Shown: positions 1 through 5,161 of the stretch, one piece after another
How positions within the stretch are numbered: the stretch's first letter is position 1
Layout: each line of letters opens with the position of its first letter
NCBI GenBank assembly: GCA_028682985.1
Contig: JAJRAE010000057.1
Location: forward strand, 1-9,796
Origin: Methanobacterium sp.
GTDB lineage: Archaea > Methanobacteriota > Methanobacteria > Methanobacteriales > Methanobacteriaceae
DNA: 9,796 nt
Direction of reading: 5' to 3'
Notes under the pieces: generated by a model
The model's database searches: none
What the model was told of the DNA's origin: nothing
What the model saw: the letters and a program-made list of their open reading frames with translations, nothing else
Position numbers and translations under genes: made by a program

Positions 1-33
1 AAGATTTATTATCTTTAATAAAAAATTTTTTCT

Positions 34-46
34 AAAAAAAAGAAAA
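34..46 (-). terminator. Oligo-T terminator after the glutamate synthase operon
   Basis: On the minus strand this reads as four T, one C and eight T, about 20-30 bp past the stop codon of the FMN subunit. T-tracts without a stem are the usual intrinsic termination signal in archaea. More A/T runs follow towards position 1. Placement is inferred from composition alone. Confidence 0.4.
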
Positions 47-63
47 GTAGAATAACCCTTAAT

Positions 64-1566
64 TTACTTGGAGTAAACAGGAGTTTCCAGTCCGGCCATT
101 TTAACACCGGTAAGTGCAGAAGACTCCACTGTAAGGGCACGCAGGTCATCCTTCTCAAGCTTCTGGATATCGGTGTTTCCAGCCTGTTGGGTAAGCATCA
201 CCGCTTCCTCAGTCATGGCCTTTATGTAACGGGCCACTCTTTTGCCGCCTTCCAGATAATCCAACCTTCTTCTAAGCTGAGGATTTTGGGTGGCGATACC
301 TTTACGGCAAGTTCCAGCATAACACATCTGACAGACCCGGCAGCCTATGGAAATCAATGCAGAGGTGGCGATGTACACTGCATCAGCACCAAGGGCAACG
401 GCCTTGGCCAAGTCAGCCCCATTTCTAATACCTCCACCAGCAACCAGATTCACTTTATCCCGTAGGTTGATATGCTTTAGAGCTTCATCTGCCTCCACAA
501 TGGCTGCTATAGTTGGCACACCGGAGTGCTCGGTAACCACGTCTGGACCGGCACCGGTTCCACCCTGCATACCATCCACAACAATGATGTCTGCCCCGGC
601 CTTAGCTGCGATCTTCACATCATCACTGACCCTTCCTGAGGTAAACTTAACTATGATAGGCACCTTCCAGTCTGTGATCTCTCTTAACTGGGATATTTTC
701 ATACTGAGATCCTCAGGTCCCACGATATCCATGTGTCTGGCTGGACTTAGGGCATCGGTACCTTCTGGTATCATACGGATCCGGCTCACATCAGCTGTTA
801 CTTTCTCCCCCAGGAGGTGGCCTCCCATACCAGATTTGGCTCCCTGACCGATCTTAATTTCCACTGCATCGGAGTTATTTAAGTATTGGGCAGAGACACC
901 GAACCTTCCTGATGCATACTGGGCTATGAGTTTGGATGCGTACTTCCTCTCTTCTGGAAGCATTCCTCCCTCCCCGGTGTTGGTGGCTGTTCCTGCCAGC
1001 GTAGCTCCCATGGCCAGGGCTATTTTAGCCTCCTTACTTAGGGCTCCGAAAGACATGGCAGCTATCATGATGGGAGTTTCCAGGACCAAGGGTTTTTCTG
1101 CATAGCGTCCTCCCAGAACAACTTGGGTGTTGCAAGGTTCACGGTATTTGTCTATGGGTGGCCTGGATACCTGAGCCGGCACCATCACCAGATCATCGAA
1201 GGTGGGTACCACTCTGGTTGCTCCGCACCCACGTACCTTGTAAGAGCCTTCGGCAGATTTTCTTTTTATTTCCACCATGTCAGCAAAGCTCCACACATTC
1301 CTTCGGTCTTCGGGTACGGCATTAACTTCAATGGCATTGTTAGGACACATTTCCTCACATATCCTGCATCCCACACAGTTTTCATGGTGCAGGGGATATG
1401 GTTCATCATCTATTATCTCGTAAACTTCATGGGGACAGTTGTTAATACAGGAGTAGCAGTTGATACACAGCTCTTCATCACGGTTGTCGCACATATACCA
1501 ACAACAACCGGGCCGGTCAAAGTTTCTTCGACATAATTCCTGGTTTCTCTCTATTTTAAATGGCAT
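64..1566 (-). CDS. gltB: Archaeal-type glutamate synthase, FMN-binding subunit with N-terminal ferredoxin domain
   Basis: This is the synthase core. It reduces 2-iminoglutarate, formed from 2-oxoglutarate and ammonia, to glutamate on FMN, and is expected to be cytoplasmic. The N-terminus (about 1-80) is Cys-rich. C34/C37/C40/C44 and C64/C67/C70/C74 form two CxxCxxCxxxCP [4Fe-4S] motifs, and C12, C21, C22 and C26 precede them. Residues 150-450 are the TIM-barrel FMN domain, with TGEGG at 197-201, GQGAKSGMGG at 240-249, K307, DGMQGGTGAG at 331-340 and AGGGIRNG at 376-383. C409-x5-C415-x4-C420 matches the [3Fe-4S] loop of bacterial GltB, with an extra C412 inside it. At 500 aa it lacks the glutaminase and GXGXG domains, which are separate upstream genes. 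The ATG directly follows the TAA of the FrhB-like gene, and its ribosome binding site AAGGAGG (1575-1581) lies inside that gene, so translation is probably coupled. The family is clear. The electron donor is inferred from the neighbour. Confidence 0.95.
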   Translation of the reverse strand: MPFKIERNQELCRRNFDRPGCCWYMCDNRDEELCINCYSCINNCPHEVYEIIDDEPYPLHHENCVGCRICEEMCPNNAIEVNAVPEDRRNVWSFADMVEIKRKSAEGSYKVRGCGATRVVPTFDDLVMVPAQVSRPPIDKYREPCNTQVVLGGRYAEKPLVLETPIMIAAMSFGALSKEAKIALAMGATLAGTATNTGEGGMLPEERKYASKLIAQYASGRFGVSAQYLNNSDAVEIKIGQGAKSGMGGHLLGEKVTADVSRIRMIPEGTDALSPARHMDIVGPEDLSMKISQLREITDWKVPIIVKFTSGRVSDDVKIAAKAGADIIVVDGMQGGTGAGPDVVTEHSGVPTIAAIVEADEALKHINLRDKVNLVAGGGIRNGADLAKAVALGADAVYIATSALISIGCRVCQMCYAGTCRKGIATQNPQLRRRLDYLEGGKRVARYIKAMTEEAVMLTQQAGNTDIQKLEKDDLRALTVESSALTGVKMAGLETPVYSK

Positions 1567-2658
1567 TTAAGCTTCCTCCTTGGACTGACCATCTTTAAGT
1601 GATTTGAATATGGGGCAAGCAGAATATTTGGTACCTGCTGCGCTAAGCACTTCAGCCAAGTTATTTGTTAGTTTTGCTTCTGGTTTCCAGGGATGTTCCT
1701 TGCTTTTATCCACCACAACCACTTCGTCAACCATTTTCTGAGATAAAGCATAGTTTAAAAGTGCAGTTGCCACTCCTCCGTCCTGACCTTTAATCATGGG
1801 GGCCTGGGCTGTCAATATCTTCAAGTAGTCGCCCAGTGGTTTTTTATCAGCATCTTTAGTGGGTTCACCTTCCGGTATATAGGTTCGAGGACAAGCCATG
1901 TAGCACAGGTTGCATCCTTCAGGACATTTGCCTTTAATCTGTGGTTTACGATCCTCTATTTTAACTATATCTTCTGGACAGGCCAGTAAACAGGCCCCAC
2001 ATAGTACACACGATCCCACATCCACCACATCACATTTAAGGTCTTCAAACTGACATTCTCTAACCTCATCTTGGAATATTTCCTGTGGTATATATCTTCG
2101 GTAAAGCACTGGTCTTCCAGAATGTTCCCTTTTCGTTATCTCAACTTTATTTTCCTTCTTCTTTTTGCTGGCCAGTCTTTCCAGAATTTTAAGTCCGGAT
2201 TCTTCCAGAGGTTTGGTTATAATATATTCATCCTTCTCCGCGTCCTCCAGGAGTTTCAATCCTTTCTCGGTGCGTATGATCACGGTGGACCATCCTTCTG
2301 ATGAACCTACTGATCCAACTGATATGTCGGACTGTTCTGAAGAGAAATCCATACATATTTGACAGTTCTTTCGCATACAGCTGCGTGCTTCTTTTAAGGG
2401 TATCTTGAACATTCGTTCTTCGGTGAGATAGAACCATAAATAATTCTTCTCTACCCTGCATTCTATAATATCCTTCATATCGTATCCATATTTCTCCAGG
2501 AGCTGTTTCATGTATGAGTAGGAAAAATTTTCCATACAAAACAGGCCGATCTTTATATCCAGGGATGATTCACCCAGATAATCTGTAAACATATCCATCT
2601 TGGCAGCAGCTGTCATATGGCATGGTGTTCCTATGATAGCGGTTTTTTTATTTTCCAT
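1567..2658 (-). CDS. FrhB/FdhB-family F420-dependent flavoprotein with two 4Fe-4S motifs, domains circularly permuted
   Basis: This is a probable F420H2-oxidising subunit that passes electrons through FAD and iron-sulfur clusters to the glutamate synthase core encoded next. Residues 1-180 match the C-terminal FrhB/FdhB domain: GTPCH at 10-14, CMENF at 41-45, Cys at 94, 99 and 102, and GSVGSSEGWS at 115-124. Residues 210-260 hold a ferredoxin module with C217/C220/C223/C227 and C245/C249/C252/C256. Residues 275-360 match the N-terminal FrhB domain: GQDGGVATALL at 291-301 and AGTKYSACP at 341-349. In FrhB as I recall it, that last block comes first and runs directly into the GTPC block, so the order here is permuted. 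The ATG lies 14 bp after the stop of the GXGXG gene, with AAGGA about 7 nt upstream. The reaction is inferred from the family and operon, and F420 use is not proven by the sequence. Confidence 0.85.
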   Translation of the reverse strand: MENKKTAIIGTPCHMTAAAKMDMFTDYLGESSLDIKIGLFCMENFSYSYMKQLLEKYGYDMKDIIECRVEKNYLWFYLTEERMFKIPLKEARSCMRKNCQICMDFSSEQSDISVGSVGSSEGWSTVIIRTEKGLKLLEDAEKDEYIITKPLEESGLKILERLASKKKKENKVEITKREHSGRPVLYRRYIPQEIFQDEVRECQFEDLKCDVVDVGSCVLCGACLLACPEDIVKIEDRKPQIKGKCPEGCNLCYMACPRTYIPEGEPTKDADKKPLGDYLKILTAQAPMIKGQDGGVATALLNYALSQKMVDEVVVVDKSKEHPWKPEAKLTNNLAEVLSAAGTKYSACPIFKSLKDGQSKEEA

Positions 2659-2672
2659 ATGATCATCCTTTT

Positions 2673-3362
2673 TTATCCTTCCTCTGATTCTTTACCATAG
2701 AATGGCCTCTTACTCAGGGGTACGATTTTTTTGAAATCTCTATAATCTTCTGGTGATAGCTGGAATCCGTATTCGGGTAAAAGTTCTTCCAGTTCTCTTT
2801 TATCTTCTTCGTCTAATTCTTTCACCTTGGCGTTCTTTCCCAGGCTTTTTATATTTCCTTTTATGTAGATTACTCCCCGGATTATGGATTCACCAGCATC
2901 TTCTGCGATATCTCCAAGGATTATTATTCTTCCACCCATCATAAAGAGTCCGGTCATAAATCCGGAATTTCCTCCGATGATGATGGTTCCGTTCTTCATT
3001 ATTTCTCCGGTTCTGGAGCCTGCATCTCTGGTTACCACCACAGTTCCGCCGTAGATTCCTTGTCCTACTCCGTCACCAGCTGATCCGTCTATGACTAATT
3101 CTCCTTCAGTCATATTATCTGCGGGGAACCACCCAGCGTTACCGTTGATGTGGATGCGGGCTCCGTGTATCATGGTACCGACGAAGTAACCGGCTGAACC
3201 ATCTACTACAAGGTCCACTGATTCTGTTATTCCGGCTGCCAGGTAGTGCATGGCGTTGGGGTTTTTAATGGTAATCTTTTTATTTTCCAGAGCTGCTTCC
3301 TTAATGGTTTGATTAACTTCCCGGGGGGTTTTATTTTGAGCATCAATAATAAAATCTTCCAT
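2673..3362 (-). CDS. Glutamate synthase GXGXG (beta-helix) subunit
   Basis: This 229-residue protein corresponds to the C-terminal GXGXG domain of bacterial GltB and is related to the C domain of formylmethanofuran dehydrogenase (FwdC/FmdC). Its role is probably structural, holding the glutaminase and FMN subunits together. Stacked glycine repeats mark a right-handed beta-helix: GSAGYFVG at 55-62, GNAGWFP at 74-80, GSAGDGVGQGIYGG at 93-106, DAGSRTGEIMKNG at 113-125 and GNSGFMTGLFMMGG at 131-144. A charged helical tail follows (about 170-229). The frame is open as far as 3521, but that extension would overlap the glutaminase gene. I chose the ATG at 3362 because AGGAGAT (3369-3375) sits just upstream and the sequence MEDFIIDA begins there. 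It lies 19 bp after the glutaminase stop. It carries no catalytic motif. Confidence 0.92.
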   Translation of the reverse strand: MEDFIIDAQNKTPREVNQTIKEAALENKKITIKNPNAMHYLAAGITESVDLVVDGSAGYFVGTMIHGARIHINGNAGWFPADNMTEGELVIDGSAGDGVGQGIYGGTVVVTRDAGSRTGEIMKNGTIIIGGNSGFMTGLFMMGGRIIILGDIAEDAGESIIRGVIYIKGNIKSLGKNAKVKELDEEDKRELEELLPEYGFQLSPEDYRDFKKIVPLSKRPFYGKESEEG

Positions 3363-3368
3363 TTTAAT

Positions 3369-3375
3369 ATCTCCT
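3369..3375 (-). promoter_or_regulatory. Ribosome binding site fixing the start of the GXGXG subunit
   Basis: Minus-strand AGGAGAT lies 6 nt before the ATG at 3362 and inside the 19-bp gap after the glutaminase stop. It favours this start over the upstream in-frame Met codons, which would overlap the glutaminase gene. Confidence 0.7.
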
Positions 3376-3381
3376 AATTTT

Positions 3382-4299
3382 TTATATAGTGTAAGCCCGG
3401 GCTTCACCTGGTGAAATTTGTTCAACATCATGTGTGTCCAACACTTCCCTGAGAGCGACCTCTTCTGATGCAATGGCGAAAACTTCATCATTTTCAGCCA
3501 GAACACCAGGTCTAAGTCCAAGCTGATCTTTGGCTATTCCCACTCCATTAGGGGTTCCTACTATGTAACTGAATGGTCCGTCCATATCTTTAACTGATTG
3601 TTCCAGGGCTTCCTCCAGGTGGTAGCCTTCATTCAGTTTGTCGGCTATGTAGTGGACTATACACTCCGTGTCGTTGGTAGTTTCAAATATATGGCCTTTC
3701 CGCTCCAGTGGGTCTCTTATTTTCCAGTAATTGGTTATCTGGCCGTTATGAACCACGGTTATATCTGGTATGATATAGCTTTGGAAAGGATGGGCGTGGT
3801 ATCGATCCACTATACTTTCTGTGGAGAATCTGGTATGTCCGATGGCATGGGTTCCCATTTTGTCCTTGGTGTTGTACCGTGCAGCTATGTCCTTCACCAG
3901 GCCCACATCCTTGATCATCTCAAAAGAGTGGCTTCCGTTAAGCACTATCACATTTTTAATCTCATCTATATCCATTATCAATGGTTTTAGTTCGTTAAAA
4001 GAGTTTAAGGCGATTTTACAGCGGTAGATGATGTAATCTTCTACTGAGGGTATGATCTCCTCTTTCTTGATTGGGGTGGTGGTGATGACTGTATTTTTAA
4101 CCTGTTCTAGTAGGCCGGGTGCTTCTTTGACTTCTATGTTTAAGAGGTATTCGTTTTCCTCTAGTCCCAGTCCGCCATAGATGGCGAATCCCGCTGAGTC
4201 CGGTCCTCGGTGTTGGAGGGCGTCCAGCATCTTAGTCATGTAATCCCCAACCGGGTGAAGTTTTTTATCTTTAAACACTACTCCTGATATTCCACACAA
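3382..4299 (-). CDS. Glutamate synthase glutaminase subunit (class-II glutamine amidotransferase), TTG start
   Basis: This subunit hydrolyses glutamine and would supply ammonia to the FMN subunit of the split glutamate synthase. It is an Ntn-type amidotransferase: Cys2, exposed after Met removal, is the nucleophile in MCGISG. Further motifs are RGPDSAGF at 31-38, GHTRFST at 154-160, HNGQITN at 184-190 and NDTE at 209-212. At 305 aa it is one domain only. The TRFST motif comes late because about 80 residues (roughly 46-130) lie between it and the RGPDSAG motif, apparently an insertion compared with PurF- or GltB-type domains. The start codon is TTG, directly after the pdxT TAA, and is supported by AAGGAGGT at 4307-4314 inside pdxT. 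The next gene begins 19 bp downstream. PurF is unlikely because no phosphoribosyltransferase domain follows. Confidence 0.93.
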   Translation of the reverse strand: MCGISGVVFKDKKLHPVGDYMTKMLDALQHRGPDSAGFAIYGGLGLEENEYLLNIEVKEAPGLLEQVKNTVITTTPIKKEEIIPSVEDYIIYRCKIALNSFNELKPLIMDIDEIKNVIVLNGSHSFEMIKDVGLVKDIAARYNTKDKMGTHAIGHTRFSTESIVDRYHAHPFQSYIIPDITVVHNGQITNYWKIRDPLERKGHIFETTNDTECIVHYIADKLNEGYHLEEALEQSVKDMDGPFSYIVGTPNGVGIAKDQLGLRPGVLAENDEVFAIASEEVALREVLDTHDVEQISPGEARAYTI

Positions 4300-4866
4300 T
4301 TATATAACCTCCTTTATGAAGTATTCATGAATTCTGGTATCTTCTGTTAGTTCCGGGTGAAAGGCAGTGGCCAGGCAGTTTTCCTGCTGAACTGCCACTA
4401 CTTTATCATCTATTTTTGCCAGAGTATTTGCTGCACTTCCTACTTTCAGTGCGTAGGGTGCTCTTATAAATATTCCTGGATAATTTTTTCCGAATATTTC
4501 AACATCTCTTTCAAATGAAAGTCTTTGATTGCCGAATCCGTTCCTTTTAACCTGCATATCTATTAATCCCAATAGGGGCTGCTGGTAGTCTGTTTTTTTC
4601 CCTAATATTACCATCCCGGCACAGGTTCCCAGAACTGCTGTCCTGTTTTCCAATATGGTTTGGTCGATGCCTTCTTCCTGTATGAATTTGCCGATCACTG
4701 TGCTTTCCCCACCGGAGATTATCAGACCATGGCATTCCGCCACTTCAGATGCGGTTTTTACCTTGGAGATGTGGCACTTTGCACCAGTTTTTTGGGCAGC
4801 GTTTAATGTAGCTTCCAGATGTTCCTGGATATCTCCTTGCAGGTTTAAAATTCCTATTCGTATCAT
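4300..4866 (-). CDS. pdxT: Pyridoxal 5'-phosphate synthase glutaminase subunit PdxT
   Basis: PdxT hydrolyses glutamine and channels ammonia to PdxS, which makes PLP from ribose-5-phosphate and glyceraldehyde-3-phosphate. It is a class-I (triad) glutaminase. Counting from the ATG at 4866 (188 aa, normal for the family), the sequence opens MIRIGILNLQGD, GGEST is at 52-56, the nucleophile is C82 in GTCAGM, RNGFGNQ is at 108-114 (the PdxT equivalent of RNxFGRQ), and H170 and E172 in AFHPE complete the triad. An in-frame ATG at 4881 would add MESQF. I prefer 4866 because it matches the family N-terminus and has GGAAAG upstream, but 4881 is possible. It is the first gene of the operon, and its last codons carry the ribosome binding site of the glutaminase gene. 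pdxS is not in the window. Confidence 0.93.
   Translation of the reverse strand: MIRIGILNLQGDIQEHLEATLNAAQKTGAKCHISKVKTASEVAECHGLIISGGESTVIGKFIQEEGIDQTILENRTAVLGTCAGMVILGKKTDYQQPLLGLIDMQVKRNGFGNQRLSFERDVEIFGKNYPGIFIRAPYALKVGSAANTLAKIDDKVVAVQQENCLATAFHPELTEDTRIHEYFIKEVI
4307..4314 (-). promoter_or_regulatory. Strong ribosome binding site for the TTG start of the glutaminase gene
   Basis: Minus-strand AAGGAGGT encodes the last codons of pdxT (Lys-Glu-Val) and sits 7 nt upstream of the TTG at 4299. It justifies the unusual start codon and implies coupled translation of the two glutaminase genes. Confidence 0.8.
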
Positions 4867-4902
4867 GAACTGACTTTCCATTAAATGATTTTATGTTTAA
4901 TT

Positions 4903-4922
4903 CTATTATTTCTCTATAATAG
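4903..4922. repeat. Perfect 7-bp inverted repeat at the predicted operon transcription start
   Basis: CTATTAT (4903-4909) and ATAATAG (4916-4922) are exact reverse complements separated by 6 bp. The repeat lies about 25-30 bp downstream of the TATA box at 4933-4946, where transcription would begin. It could be an operator, but it is AT-only apart from the outer C/G, so chance is possible. Confidence 0.4.
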
Positions 4923-4932
4923 TTGAAAATCA

Positions 4933-4946
4933 CTATATATATACTT
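4933..4946 (-). promoter_or_regulatory. TATA box, main candidate promoter of the pdxT-glutamate synthase operon
   Basis: The minus strand reads AAGTATATATATAG, an archaeal TATA box, preceded by purine-containing sequence that could act as a BRE. Initiation would fall near 4910-4915, giving a leader of about 35-50 nt. A second TATA-like element on the same strand lies further upstream at 5055-5069 (AAATTTATATATTTG) and would give a leader of about 160 nt. Confidence 0.5.
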
Positions 4947-4948
4947 AG

Positions 4949-4962
4949 GGAAATGGTCTTCC
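4949..4962. promoter_or_regulatory. Candidate NrpR operator (GGAA-N6-TTCC)
   Basis: The plus strand reads GGAAATGGTCTTCC, and both strands fit GGAA-N6-TTCC. That is the operator consensus known for NrpR, the nitrogen repressor of methanogens that responds to 2-oxoglutarate. It begins 2 bp upstream of the TATA box of the glutamate synthase operon, where a bound repressor would block TBP/TFB. The pattern match is seen in the sequence. NrpR binding is inferred, and nrpR itself is not in the window. Confidence 0.55.
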
Positions 4963-5102
4963 GACTGAAAATATTTTTGTAAATTTGACTTTATATTGAA
5001 AAATTTTTTATACAATGTTCAAAATCTAGCCGTTATATTATTGTTAAGTTGAACAAATATATAAATTTTACTAGTAGTATCTGAAAAATGAATAAATAGA
5101 TC

Positions 5103-5109
5103 AAAAAAA
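5103..5109 (-). terminator. Oligo-T terminator candidate after mdh
   Basis: A run of seven T on the minus strand lies about 50 bp past the mdh stop, with a second run of six at 5121-5126. There is no clear stem. This fits archaeal T-tract termination. Confidence 0.3.
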
Positions 5110-5161
5110 GCAATCTAATTAAAAAATTCAAATGAAATCTAATCCTTAATTGGAATTTAAC

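Noticed and set aside
347..847. Long open frame on the plus strand antisense to the FMN glutamate synthase gene
   Set aside because: It lies wholly inside a strongly recognised gene, has no ribosome binding site, and its translation is Ser/Thr/Pro-rich low-quality sequence typical of an antisense frame. The same applies to the antisense frames over fbp (8434-9009), mdh (5727-6125) and the HEAT gene (6416-6907).
1567..2658. Two fragments of a broken FrhB gene fused by accident (pseudogene)
   Set aside because: The frame is intact, all cysteine motifs are complete, and both edges are tightly fitted into the operon with translational signals, so a functional permuted protein is more likely.
3363..3521. 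N-terminal extension of the GXGXG subunit back to 3521
   Set aside because: It would overlap the end of the glutaminase gene by about 140 bp, reads as non-family sequence, and the ATG at 3362 has a good ribosome binding site.
3382..4299. Amidophosphoribosyltransferase PurF
   Set aside because: Only the glutaminase domain is present. There is no PRPP-binding domain downstream, and the gene sits in a glutamate synthase operon.
5016..5055. Inverted repeat TGTTCAA / TTGAACA in the gap between mdh and pdxT
   Set aside because: Only 7 bp with 26 bp between the arms in very AT-rich DNA, and it does not line up with the main promoter. It is easily due to chance.
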